A DNA stretch of 64,000 nucleotides from Polynucleobacter sp. MWH-UH25E. GTDB taxonomy: Bacteria; Pseudomonadota; Gammaproteobacteria; Burkholderiales; Burkholderiaceae. Below the pieces are notes generated by a model, which was not told the origin of the DNA, did not search any database, and saw nothing but the letters and a program-made list of their open reading frames with translations. Positions 1-7,906 of this stretch are shown here, piece after piece (position 1 is the stretch's first letter; every line of letters begins with the position of its first letter). The position numbers were made by a program, and so were the translations under genes. The DNA lies in NCBI RefSeq assembly GCF_018687095.1, contig NZ_CP061286.1, positions 1,240,001 through 1,304,000 of the forward strand, written 5' to 3'.

Positions 1-741
1 CACTTATTAGTACTATTCATTGCGGCAACAATCTCGGCCTTAATTGGTTCCATCCTGATTTATCCAGTTCTGAGAACGCGTGGTCACTATGCTGCGCTAG
101 TAACGATTGCTTTTGGTATTTTGTTCCGCAACTTCTTAGAGGTAAACGACACCCTGGGTGGTCCGCAAGGCTTAAAAATTCCACCGCTAACCATTTTTGG
201 CTGGAATCTTTCTGATGGGCTTGAGGTGGTCGGTATTGAGTTGTCCTTCTATATTCCTTATTTAGTGATTGCCTTAGTTCTGCTGATTGCAACCTTCCGT
301 ATTACTCGCAATTTAGAGCGCTCATGGATTGGTTTAAGTATGGATATGGTTCGTACGGATGAGATTGCCGCTTCTACTTTTGGGGTCAATATCGCCCATT
401 GGAAAATTGTTGCATTTACTTTGGGTAACTTTGTCGCGGGCTTGGCTGGTGCGCTCTACGGCATGATGACGGCCTATGTGGCGCCAAACAACTTCACTTT
501 TGCTGATTCTTTGATCCTGGTTTCAATTGTGATTCTTGGTGGCATTGGGAACCCATGGGGAATTATTCCTGCAGCCGCGATTGTGGTGATTCTTCCGGAG
601 AAATTGCAGTTTATTCAGGAGTATCGCTTTCTGCTATACGCAATCGTAGTAATTTTGATTTTGCTATTCCGTCCCGATGGTTTATTACCAAGGCGTGTTC
701 GCCAGTATTTTCCTTCTGGTAAAGCGGGAGAAAAAGAATGA
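1..741 (+). CDS. livM: Branched-chain amino acid ABC transporter permease LivM (5' end outside window)
   Basis: This is the inner-membrane permease of a LivFGHM-type importer for branched-chain amino acids or related amides. The frame is open from base 1 (HLLVLFIAATISALIGS...), so the N-terminus lies upstream of the window and about 246 codons are visible. Several hydrophobic helices are seen. The segment TRGHYAALVTIAFGI and the loop with RSWIGLSMDMVRTDEIAA...FGVN match the LivM family (the EAA-like loop that contacts the ATPases). Its last four bases overlap the livG start (ATGA), so translation is coupled. LivH and the binding protein presumably lie upstream. Confidence 0.9.
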   Translation, partial: HLLVLFIAATISALIGSILIYPVLRTRGHYAALVTIAFGILFRNFLEVNDTLGGPQGLKIPPLTIFGWNLSDGLEVVGIELSFYIPYLVIALVLLIATFRITRNLERSWIGLSMDMVRTDEIAASTFGVNIAHWKIVAFTLGNFVAGLAGALYGMMTAYVAPNNFTFADSLILVSIVILGGIGNPWGIIPAAAIVVILPEKLQFIQEYRFLLYAIVVILILLFRPDGLLPRRVRQYFPSGKAGEKE

Positions 742-1535
742 GCCAGCAATCTTTGAATTCCAAGACTAAATTGCTAGAAGCACAAGATCTCACCATGCGT
801 TTTGGTGGCGTTACAGCGCTGGACTCCTTGAATTTACATGTGAATGAAGGTGAGGTTCTAGGTCTTTTAGGCCCTAATGGATCTGGTAAGACAACATTTT
901 TTAATGTCATCACTGGCTTGTATCGCGCTAGTTCCGGACGCGTGCATTTTCGCGGTCATGATTTGACTGATGCAAGTGCGCAGCAGGTTTATCTGAATGC
1001 CATTACTAGAACATTCCAACGCTCACGCTTGTCCTTGCCATTAACGGTATTTGATAATATTGCCATTGGTGATAATCGTCGCCTTAATACGGGTTTGCTC
1101 TTTAACTTACTCTCTCGCAAGGCGTTTAAGGCTGAGTATGAAAGGGTGGTCGAGCAGGTAGAAAGCTTATTAAAGACCTTCAACCCTAAATTGGCTCCCA
1201 AAATATTTGAGCCTGTTGCCAGTTTGCCGATGATTGATCGACGTCGTATTGAAATTTGCCGAGCCTTAATCAGCGAGCCTGATCTCTTGTTATTGGATGA
1301 GCCATCCGCAGGTATGACGCATGACGAAACTGCGGAAGTAATGAATGATATTTTGCAGGTGCGAAGCAAAATCAAGCCCTTTACGATTATTTTGATCGAG
1401 CACGAGATGGGCTTAATTCAGCGTATGACTGAGCGTTGTATCGTCCTGAATTACGGTAAAAAGATTGCCGAAGGCACTTATGATGAAATCGTGAGCAACC
1501 GTGAAGTTCAGGTTGCCTATTTGGGGCAGGAATAA
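738..1535 (+). CDS. livG: Branched-chain amino acid ABC transporter ATP-binding protein LivG
   Basis: This is one of the two cytoplasmic ATPases of the Liv importer, 265 aa. Walker A is GPNGSGKT (residues 45-52), the Q-loop is RTFQ (91-94), Walker B is LLLLDE (183-188) and an H-loop lies in ILIEHEMG. The long insert between Q-loop and signature is typical of LivG rather than LivF. The ABC signature is odd: LPMIDRRR (163-170) stands where LivG proteins have LSxGxQRR, so the signature glycine and glutamine are missing. The frame is intact and the rest is conserved, so this looks like a functional but asymmetric subunit. The start overlaps livM by 4 bp, and livF follows after 2 bp. Confidence 0.92.
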   Translation: MSQQSLNSKTKLLEAQDLTMRFGGVTALDSLNLHVNEGEVLGLLGPNGSGKTTFFNVITGLYRASSGRVHFRGHDLTDASAQQVYLNAITRTFQRSRLSLPLTVFDNIAIGDNRRLNTGLLFNLLSRKAFKAEYERVVEQVESLLKTFNPKLAPKIFEPVASLPMIDRRRIEICRALISEPDLLLLDEPSAGMTHDETAEVMNDILQVRSKIKPFTIILIEHEMGLIQRMTERCIVLNYGKKIAEGTYDEIVSNREVQVAYLGQE

Positions 1536-1537
1536 TT

Positions 1538-2245
1538 ATGGCCTTATTAGAAATCGACCATATCTATACAGCCTATGATCGGATTGATGTTTTAGAAGAC
1601 GTATCGATTCAAGTTGAGCGTGGACAAATCACTTGCATCTTAGGTGCTAATGGCGCCGGCAAGTCCACTCTCATTCGATCTATCCTGGGTTTAACTCCAG
1701 CTAATCGCGGCAAGATTACTTTTAATGGTGCGGACATCACGCATTTAGCGACTCACCGCATTATTGGTCAAGGTATTGCTTGTGTGCCGGAAGGGCGTCG
1801 TGTTTTTCCTCGAATGACAGTTGATGAAAATTTATCAGCAGGTGCATATCTAGTCGGCGATCAAAAGGTCATACAGGAACGTCGCGAGCGGGTAAAGACT
1901 TTATTTCCGCGTCTGGCTGAACGCTCTAATCAATTAGCGGGAACTATGTCTGGCGGTGAGCAAGCCATGTTGGCAATTGGCCGTAGCTTAATGAGCTCTC
2001 CCGAACTTCTCATTTTTGATGAGCCTTCTTTGGGTCTTTCCCCTTTATTTGTGAAAGAGAACTTCAAGATCATCAAAGAAATCAATCAAATGGGGACGAC
2101 AGTCTTACTGGTTGAGCAAAATGTCCGTCAAACCTTAGCGATTTCGCATCGCGGCTACGTGATTGCGAAAGGGCAGGTTGTGGCACAGGGTAGCGCCACT
2201 GAGCTTGCTGAAAATTCAGAGGTACAAGCTGCCTATTTTGGGTGA
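1538..2245 (+). CDS. livF: Branched-chain amino acid ABC transporter ATP-binding protein LivF
   Basis: This is the second ATPase of the Liv importer, 235 aa, the usual LivF length. Walker A is GANGAGKS (residues 36-43), the signature is the canonical MSGGEQ (137-142), and Walker B is LLIFDE (157-162). The segment CVPEGRRVFPRMTV is a LivF hallmark. With LivG carrying a degenerate signature, LivF supplies the only canonical signature in the heterodimer, so one composite ATP site may do most of the hydrolysis (inference). The ATG lies 2 bp after the livG stop. Confidence 0.93.
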   Translation: MALLEIDHIYTAYDRIDVLEDVSIQVERGQITCILGANGAGKSTLIRSILGLTPANRGKITFNGADITHLATHRIIGQGIACVPEGRRVFPRMTVDENLSAGAYLVGDQKVIQERRERVKTLFPRLAERSNQLAGTMSGGEQAMLAIGRSLMSSPELLIFDEPSLGLSPLFVKENFKIIKEINQMGTTVLLVEQNVRQTLAISHRGYVIAKGQVVAQGSATELAENSEVQAAYFG

Positions 2246-2251
2246 GCTTAT

Positions 2252-2279
2252 TCAACTAAGTTTCCTCAACTAAGTATCC
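2252..2279 (+). repeat. Two tandem 14-bp repeats in the livF-M20 spacer
   Basis: TCAACTAAGTTTCC (2252-2265) is followed directly by TCAACTAAGTATCC (2266-2279), and a third partial copy begins TCAAC at 2280. The copies differ at one base. They fill most of the 52-bp spacer. They could be slippage products; no hairpin or T-run is seen. Confidence 0.6.
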
Positions 2280-2297
2280 TCAACGTAATTTGCTCGA

Positions 2298-3452
2298 ATG
2301 CACATGATGACTATTCCCGATCCAATCGCACTAACCCAAGAGCTCATTCGATTTAACACAGTCAATCCTCCTGGTAATGAAGACCAGATTTGTAATTTTC
2401 TAGCGAGTATTTTGGAGCCGGCTGGTTTTGAGTGTCGCAAGATTGAGTTTGCGCCACGACGGATGAGTCTAGTTGCCAAAATTGGCGCTTGTACTCCTGC
2501 AACTCCAAGCATCTGTTTCACGGGTCATGTAGACGTAGTTCCATTAGGAGCTCGGTCTTGGAAGCATGAACCATTTGCTGGTGTAATTGAGGATGGCAAA
2601 TTATTCGGTCGTGGCTCTAGCGATATGAAGAGCGGCGTTGCTGCTTTTATTGTTGCTGCCATGAAAACCGCGCAAACTCCTAAAGCAGGTGGTGGCGTCA
2701 GCATGATTATTACTGCGGGAGAAGAGACGGGTTGTGAAGGGGCGTTTCATCTTGCGGCGAGTGATGAGATTCTCAAATTTTTAGGCCCTGCTGGCTGTTT
2801 TGTTGTTGCAGAGCCCACCGCCAATGAGCCACTGCTGGGTCACAAGGGCGCTTATTGGCTCAAAGCTTCTACTGAGGGTGTTACTGCTCATGGATCGATG
2901 CCAGAGCGTGGTGACAATGCATTCTATAAATTGGCAAAAGCGGCGATCACTCTTGAGCAATTTACTTTTGATACCCCGGCGCATCCCATGATGGGGCAAG
3001 GTACGTTGAATGTGGGTACTGCTAGAGCGGGTTTAAATATCAACTCTGTGCCTGATGCTGCCGAAATGACTTTAGATATTCGTACGGTGGCGGGGCAAAG
3101 TCACAAACATATATACGGCTGTCTATGTAAAGCTCTAGGCCCGGTTGTGAAACTAGAAACCATCATTGACATTGAAGGCGTATACACACCTGCAAACGAC
3201 CCTTGGATGGCCAAAGTATTTGACCGTTGTGAGCAAGTCAACGGTGTTAGACCAACTGAAAAAACAGTTTCTTACTTTACCGACGCTTCTGCACTAAAGC
3301 CCGCTATTGGTAATCCTCCAACAGTCATTCTGGGGCCTGGACAGCCAGAGATGGCGCATCAAACCGATGAATTTTGCTACGTAGACAAAATTACCGATGC
3401 CACCCAAATTTTTGAAGACCTGATTACCGATTGGCAGCAATCCAGAAAATGA
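2298..3452 (+). CDS. M20 family metallo-deacylase (ArgE/DapE-like)
   Basis: This is a cytoplasmic di-zinc amidohydrolase of the acetylornithine deacetylase / succinyl-diaminopimelate desuccinylase family, 384 aa. Metal and catalytic motifs are visible: GHVDV (His77, Asp79), GRGSSDMKSG (Asp109) and GEETG (Glu142-Glu143). The substrate cannot be read from sequence. DapE or ArgE is possible, but the position behind livGF and the 4-bp overlap (ATGA) with an amidase suggest removal of an acyl or amide group from an imported compound. Three ATGs (2298, 2304, 2307) compete; the most upstream is given, and no strong Shine-Dalgarno decides between them. Confidence 0.8.
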   Translation: MHMMTIPDPIALTQELIRFNTVNPPGNEDQICNFLASILEPAGFECRKIEFAPRRMSLVAKIGACTPATPSICFTGHVDVVPLGARSWKHEPFAGVIEDGKLFGRGSSDMKSGVAAFIVAAMKTAQTPKAGGGVSMIITAGEETGCEGAFHLAASDEILKFLGPAGCFVVAEPTANEPLLGHKGAYWLKASTEGVTAHGSMPERGDNAFYKLAKAAITLEQFTFDTPAHPMMGQGTLNVGTARAGLNINSVPDAAEMTLDIRTVAGQSHKHIYGCLCKALGPVVKLETIIDIEGVYTPANDPWMAKVFDRCEQVNGVRPTEKTVSYFTDASALKPAIGNPPTVILGPGQPEMAHQTDEFCYVDKITDATQIFEDLITDWQQSRK

Positions 3453-4744
3453 AGAATAGTCACCAAGCTTTAGGTTTAATCGCGGCAGCCAAACAAATTG
3501 ACGCGCATCAACTTGATCCAAAGGACTTACTGAAGAATGCATTTGAGTTGGCCAATCAATTGGAGCCAAACTTAAAGGCTTTTGTTTCTAGGCATTCCTT
3601 AGAAGATCTCATTAAGTCGATTGCACCAGGCCCTTTATCGGGCATCCCAATTGGTATCAAAGACATTATTAACACTCAAGATTTGCCAACCACCAATGGT
3701 TCGCCAATCTATACCAATCATCGTCCATCGCAAGATGCGCCAATCGTCCTGAAGATCAGGGCTTTAGGCGGAATTGTTTTTGGTAAGACAGTAACTACTC
3801 AATTTGCCTGGAAAACTCCAGGCCCAACGGTCAATCCCCACAATTCCGCTCATACCCCTGGCGGTTCATCTAGTGGATCTGCGGCAGCAGTCGCTGCTGG
3901 TGTTGTCCCGCTGGCCTTGGGTACACAGACAGTTGGCTCGGTTGTCAGACCTGCTGCATTTTGTGGGGTCGTGGGATTTAAGCCAAGTTTTGGTGCCATC
4001 TCCAAAGAAGGCGCTCATCCACTTTCATATGCATTGGATCACATTGGGTTCTTTACTCGATCGGTAGAAGATGTCGCATATGCCTATCAATTGCTCAAAG
4101 AGGGCAGTGTTTATCGGGGTACCAAAACAAAGGTAAGCGACGTAGCGCAATTGAGTATCAACCATATACCTAAGATTGCATTGCTCAAAACACCGTTTGA
4201 TCACTTAATGAGTGCTGAGCAAGAGCAGACGATCCAAACGGCGATCAAAAAATTACAACAAGCAGGTGCAAGTGTAGAGACATTAGAGTTACCTAGCCAA
4301 TACTGGGATGGCGTGAATCAAATGCCCACGATTATGGCTTATGAGGCCGCGCAGATACACTACGAGCATCTACGAAATCATTCAGGACTTCTTTGCGAAA
4401 ACATCAAAGAGCTTGCTGCCAAAGGGGCGGATTACTCTCGGGCTGAATATGAAGCTGCATTAAGCCAGCAGGCACAGTTACGCAAATCAGTCAGCGAGAT
4501 ATTTAAAGAGTTTGATGGGCTCTTACTAGCGCCGGCAACGGGCGAGGCCCCTAGAGATCTAACATGGACAGGCGACCCATCGTTCTGTGCTCTTGGTAGC
4601 TACTTAGGTATTCCAGCGATTAATCTTCCAGCAGGTAAATCAGCCAATGGATTACCGCTCGGAATTCAGTTGATGGGCAATTACCAGGATGATGAGGCCT
4701 TACTCAAACTGGCTAAGTTTGCTGAGCAAGCTTTACTAGATTGA
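3449..4744 (+). CDS. Amidase signature (AS) family amidase
   Basis: This Ser-cisSer-Lys amidohydrolase has about 431 aa. The family core is clear: Lys71 in GIPIGIKDIINT, the Gly/Ser loop GGSSSGSAAAVAAG (138-151) with the bridging serine, and the nucleophile Ser164 in GTQTVGSVVRPA (the common form is TGGSIRxPA). The C-terminal part (GIPAINLPAG...LPLGIQLMG) matches the substrate-pocket segment of the family. It could be a GatA paralogue, but no gatB or gatC is adjacent, so a catabolic amidase is preferred. The ATG at 3449 overlaps the M20 gene by 4 bp (ATGA); an in-frame TTG at 3431 is a less likely start. Confidence 0.85.
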   Translation: MKNSHQALGLIAAAKQIDAHQLDPKDLLKNAFELANQLEPNLKAFVSRHSLEDLIKSIAPGPLSGIPIGIKDIINTQDLPTTNGSPIYTNHRPSQDAPIVLKIRALGGIVFGKTVTTQFAWKTPGPTVNPHNSAHTPGGSSSGSAAAVAAGVVPLALGTQTVGSVVRPAAFCGVVGFKPSFGAISKEGAHPLSYALDHIGFFTRSVEDVAYAYQLLKEGSVYRGTKTKVSDVAQLSINHIPKIALLKTPFDHLMSAEQEQTIQTAIKKLQQAGASVETLELPSQYWDGVNQMPTIMAYEAAQIHYEHLRNHSGLLCENIKELAAKGADYSRAEYEAALSQQAQLRKSVSEIFKEFDGLLLAPATGEAPRDLTWTGDPSFCALGSYLGIPAINLPAGKSANGLPLGIQLMGNYQDDEALLKLAKFAEQALLD

Positions 4745-5012
4745 ATAAGACCTAGCAATATTCCTCTCTTTCCTACATTCATTTCATCCATCACCTCTAT
4801 TGATTTCCTATTGAAATCGCTACGCTGAATCTTTCTATATAGAGGAGGGTTCGGTTTGCAAGTATCTGTCGAGTGCACCCATAAGACATTGCGTCTTTTC
4901 AAGATTCAGTTAGACGTACGAACCGTCGTCGTTTTGCTCATCATTTGGATGATTTGGGGCATCTTCAGAGTTTTGAGGATCTTCTAGGCCCATGTCTTCT
5001 AGCCATCAATAA
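4745..5012. other. Intergenic stretch between amidase and higBA
   Basis: There is no convincing gene on either strand. The amidase stop has no clear terminator hairpin with a T-run. A 27-codon acidic reading frame on the minus strand (4910-4993) is noted but not called. The far end holds the higBA promoter region. Confidence 0.5.
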
Positions 5013-5049
5013 TATTCTGTTTGACAGAATCTATTTCATAGAATAATAT
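5013..5049 (+). promoter_or_regulatory. higBA promoter with overlapping operator palindromes
   Basis: TTGACA (5021-5026) and TAATAT (5044-5049) are spaced by exactly 17 bp. Two inverted repeats sit on it: ATTCTG-N5-CAGAAT (5014-5030) across the -35, and TCTAT-TTC-ATAGA (5030-5042) between -35 and -10. This is the layout expected for HigA or HigBA autorepression. The -10 ends 3 bp before the higB ATG, so the transcript should start at or near the start codon. Confidence 0.75.
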
Positions 5050-5052
5050 TTC

Positions 5053-5331
5053 ATGATCCATTCATTCTCATGCAGAGAAACTGAGGCGCTATTCAACAGC
5101 AAGGTTTCTCAAAGATTCCGAAGTATTGAGAGGGTGGCAAGACGAAAGCTGTTGCAGTTACATGCGACTACAGATTTATTGGACTTAAGAATTCCACCTG
5201 GTAATCATTTGGAATTATTAAAAGGTGATCGCATGGGCTGGTACAGCATTCGTATTAATCAGCAGTGGCGCATCTGCTTTATGTGGAAAGAAGATGGTGC
5301 CTTTAGTGTTGCAATAGTGGATTACCACTGA
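5053..5331 (+). CDS. higB: Type II toxin HigB (RelE superfamily mRNA interferase)
   Basis: This 92-aa RelE/HigB-fold toxin is expected to cleave mRNA at the ribosome. The opening MIHSFSCRETEALF and the middle segment LRIPPGNHLELLKGDRMGWYSIRINQQWRICF are characteristic of HigB, including the basic and aromatic residues of the active site (Arg, Trp, Arg). The toxin-before-antitoxin order is typical of higBA. No Shine-Dalgarno precedes the ATG. The promoter -10 ends three bases upstream, so initiation is probably leaderless. The stop codon overlaps an ATG (TGATG) in the higA frame. Confidence 0.9.
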   Translation: MIHSFSCRETEALFNSKVSQRFRSIERVARRKLLQLHATTDLLDLRIPPGNHLELLKGDRMGWYSIRINQQWRICFMWKEDGAFSVAIVDYH

Positions 5332-5342
5332 TGGGGGTTGTG

Positions 5343-5648
5343 ATGACTAAATTGTTAGAAGAAATTCATCCGGGTGAAATCTTGCTAGAAGATTTTATGA
5401 AACCCATGAAAATTACCGCAAGACAAATTGCAGCTGATATTGACGTTCCTCCAAGTCGCATTAGCGAAATTGTTAACGGTACTCGACCTATTACTGCGGA
5501 TACTGCAATTCGATTGGGATTGTTTTTTAGGATTGATCCCAAGTTTTGGCTAAATCTCCAAATGGAGTACGACATGCGAGTCGCCAAGCGAACATTGCAA
5601 AAAAAGATTGCTCCAAGAATTCGGGTTTTTCAACCTACTGCTTCCTAG
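5343..5648 (+). CDS. higA: Antitoxin HigA (XRE-family DNA-binding protein)
   Basis: This helix-turn-helix antitoxin, about 101 aa, neutralises HigB and should repress the higBA promoter. The family opening MTKLLEEIHPGEIL and the HTH segment ITARQIAADIDVPPSRISEIVNG are clear, followed by the conserved FWLNLQ tail. The ATG at 5343 is chosen because homologues start here and GGGGG lies 5 bp upstream. An ATG at 5331, overlapping the higB stop by 1 bp, would add four residues. Confidence 0.9.
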   Translation: MTKLLEEIHPGEILLEDFMKPMKITARQIAADIDVPPSRISEIVNGTRPITADTAIRLGLFFRIDPKFWLNLQMEYDMRVAKRTLQKKIAPRIRVFQPTAS

Positions 5649-5700
5649 GGAAGCCCAGTAATTAATCTCTACGTGTAACCGCGGGTGAGGGGGTGAAGGT

Positions 5701-5798
5701 GGATGAGCCAAACCCCCGGCACTGGCAGAAATTGGGTTTGGCTGCTTCGTTCCCGACCTGACCAGGTTATCCAACCCACCATGCGGGGAGGCCCATCC
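5701..5798 (-). ncRNA. ffs: 4.5S signal recognition particle RNA
   Basis: The RNA component of bacterial SRP binds Ffh and targets membrane proteins. On the minus strand the conserved apical domain GGTCAGGTCGGGAACGAAGC followed by AGCC is present (about 5743-5767), close to the E. coli GGTCAGGTCCGGAAGGAAGCAGCC. The ends pair: GGATGGGCC (5798-5790) with GGCTCATCC (5709-5701), including one G-U pair, which gives about 98 nt. A minus-strand -10 box TAAAAT (5810-5805) lies 7 nt before the inferred 5' end. No clear 3' T-run is seen, so processing may define the 3' end. The gene is divergent from dnaX. Confidence 0.93.
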
Positions 5799-5829
5799 AA
5801 TTCCATTTTAGCTTGTTAGAATGTAAGAT

Positions 5830-7485
5830 ATGACAGCACTGGCATTAGCCCGTTCGTGGCGCCCCAAAACATTCTCTGAGCTTATTGGACAAGACCATGT
5901 GGTTAAGGCCTTAACCCATGCTTTGGATCAGGGTCGCTTACACCATGCATGGCTATTTACCGGTACCCGTGGAGTAGGTAAGACCACGATTTCTCGAATC
6001 ATGGCAAAAGCACTTAATTGCACTGGTGCCGATGGTTCCGGAAAGATGACCTCTGAGCCTTGCGGAAAATGCCCCGCCTGTATGGAAATCGATGCGGGTC
6101 GCTTTGTGGATTACATCGAGATGGACGCCGCCAGTAATCGTGGTGTTGATGACATTGCTTCTTTATTAGAGAAAGCGGCATACGCACCAAGTAATGGTCG
6201 CTATAAGGTTTACATGATTGACGAGGTGCACATGCTCACCAATCATGCTTTCAATGCCATGCTCAAAACATTGGAAGAGCCGCCAGAGCACGTCAAATTT
6301 ATTCTGGCAACTACTGACCCCCAAAAGATTCCGGTCACTATTTTGTCTCGTTGCTTGCAGTTCAACCTCAAGCAAATGCCCGTACCCCTCATCGTTGAGC
6401 ACCTAGAAATGGTGCTTGCCGCTGAAAAAGTCGCCTATGAAGTCAATGCCTTGCGCGTATTGGCTAAAGCAGCCCAAGGCTCGATGCGTGATGCGCTCTC
6501 ATTAACTGACCAAGCGATTGCTTACGCTGCCGGTAAGGTGACTGAAGAGTCTGTACGCGGCATGCTTGGCACATTAGATGATGCTTATCTCATTCGTATT
6601 CTCGATTGCTTAATTGCTAAAGATGGTGCAAGTCTTCTAGCAGTCGCTAATGAAATGGGTGAGCGCAGCATGTCTTTCTCACTCGCATTACAAGACTTAT
6701 CTAGTTTGTTGCAAAAGATTGCAGCAGCACAAGTCGTGCCAGAGTCTGTATTGGATGATTGGCCTGAAGCCGAAGCGATTCGTCGCTTGGCAGGACAGCT
6801 CACTAAAGAAGAGGCACAACTCTTTTATCAGATCACTATTACGAGCCGTCCTGATTTATCGCTTGCACCTGATGAGCAAACTGGCTTTGCGATGACCTTA
6901 TTGCGCATGCTCGCGTTTCGCCCTGGAAACTCGGGAAGCGCAGGAACTGTAGGAAGCTCGGCACCATCAGCGCCACCAGTAAATACTGCGCGTCCAGCAT
7001 CAACAACATCTGCTGCACCAAAGTCAGCGGCGCCAGCAAACCGTGCTGCCCCTGCAGCTAAAGTTTCTGCCCCAGTCGCTCCAGCAAACACTGGCCCAGT
7101 AGATCGTCCTGATTGGCATGGCTTGATGCGTCAATTGCCTGTGCGTGGTTTAGTACAGCAGTTGGCATTTCAGACGGAGTTGCAAGATTGGAATGATTCA
7201 CCAAACGGCATTAAAGCGGTGGTTGTGACGCAAATGCCCCAGCTTGCCTCTGATGCATCAATTGCGCGTTTGGCTGATGCCCTAACTGCGCACTTTGGTA
7301 AGACTGTCAAAGTCATCATTGAAAAGGGTGAAGTAGAAGGTAAGACCGTCGCTAAGGTTGATGCACAGATTCATCAAGAGAAAAGATTAAATGCAGAACA
7401 AATGATTGCAGCCGATCCATTTATTCAGCAATTAGAAAAAGAGTTTGGCGCCAAGGTGGTTGGCGGCTCAGTTAAGCCGCTATAA
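5830..7485 (+). CDS. dnaX: DNA polymerase III subunits gamma/tau
   Basis: This AAA+ clamp-loader ATPase has 551 aa. Walker A is GTRGVGKT (45-52), the four zinc-binding cysteines are C64, C78, C81 and C84, Walker B/sensor is DEVHML (131-136), and the SRC motif lies in ILSRCLQF. An Ala/Pro-rich linker (roughly 375-425) leads to a tau C-terminal domain beginning DRPDWHGLMRQLPVRGL. No A-AAA-AAG slippery heptamer was seen near the domain III boundary, so only full-length tau is expected. TAGAAT (5817-5822) ends 7 bp before the ATG, and there is no Shine-Dalgarno, so the mRNA may be leaderless. It heads dnaX-ybaB-recR. Confidence 0.97.
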   Translation: MTALALARSWRPKTFSELIGQDHVVKALTHALDQGRLHHAWLFTGTRGVGKTTISRIMAKALNCTGADGSGKMTSEPCGKCPACMEIDAGRFVDYIEMDAASNRGVDDIASLLEKAAYAPSNGRYKVYMIDEVHMLTNHAFNAMLKTLEEPPEHVKFILATTDPQKIPVTILSRCLQFNLKQMPVPLIVEHLEMVLAAEKVAYEVNALRVLAKAAQGSMRDALSLTDQAIAYAAGKVTEESVRGMLGTLDDAYLIRILDCLIAKDGASLLAVANEMGERSMSFSLALQDLSSLLQKIAAAQVVPESVLDDWPEAEAIRRLAGQLTKEEAQLFYQITITSRPDLSLAPDEQTGFAMTLLRMLAFRPGNSGSAGTVGSSAPSAPPVNTARPASTTSAAPKSAAPANRAAPAAKVSAPVAPANTGPVDRPDWHGLMRQLPVRGLVQQLAFQTELQDWNDSPNGIKAVVVTQMPQLASDASIARLADALTAHFGKTVKVIIEKGEVEGKTVAKVDAQIHQEKRLNAEQMIAADPFIQQLEKEFGAKVVGGSVKPL

Positions 7486-7540
7486 GACTCCTCTGAGACA
7501 ATCTCTTAAATTCACACATAAGCAATAAGGAAAAGAAGTC

Positions 7541-7864
7541 ATGATGAAAGGTGGACTTGCTGGCTTGATGAAACAAGCTCAGCAGATGCAAGAGAAGATG
7601 AAAACTGCGCAAGCTGAACTCGCTGCGTTGGAAGTGACTGGCCAAGCTGCTGGTGGTTTGGTAAAAGTGACTGTCTCTGGCAAGTATGAGCTCAAGCGCG
7701 TACAAATCGATCCAGGTGCAATGGATGATAGAGAGATGTTGGAAGACCTCATCGTGACGGCATATACCGAAGCATTTAAGCAAGTTGAAGCCGCAAGTGC
7801 GCAAATGATGTCTGGCGCAACAGCGGGTATGCCAATGCCTCCTGGCTTTAAGTTGCCTTTCTAA
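7541..7864 (+). CDS. ybaB: YbaB/EbfC family nucleoid-associated protein
   Basis: This small DNA-binding protein, 107 aa, lies between dnaX and recR as in most bacteria. The opening MMKGGLAGLMKQAQQMQEKM and the core GLVKVTVSGKYELKRVQIDP define the family; it forms a dimer with a coiled pair of helices. The C-terminus is Met/Pro/Gly-rich (GMPMPPGF). An AAGGAAAAG Shine-Dalgarno precedes two adjacent ATGs (7541, 7544). Confidence 0.95.
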   Translation: MMKGGLAGLMKQAQQMQEKMKTAQAELAALEVTGQAAGGLVKVTVSGKYELKRVQIDPGAMDDREMLEDLIVTAYTEAFKQVEAASAQMMSGATAGMPMPPGFKLPF

Positions 7865-7906
7865 ATCATTAGTAACTCTTACTTTCTCATTTAGTCATTT
7901 AAGTTC

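Noticed and set aside
4910..4993. 27-codon acidic frame on the minus strand (MGLEDPQNSEDAPNHPNDEQ...)
   Set aside because: No Shine-Dalgarno or promoter was found, and the composition is low complexity. It may be the remnant of a tail of a lost gene; too weak to call.
5550..5774. Minus-strand reading frame over the ffs region
   Set aside because: It is a chance frame covering the structured 4.5S RNA gene and the end of higA.
6900..7120. Programmed frameshift in dnaX producing gamma
   Set aside because: No A-AAA-AAG type slippery sequence was seen near the domain III/linker junction.
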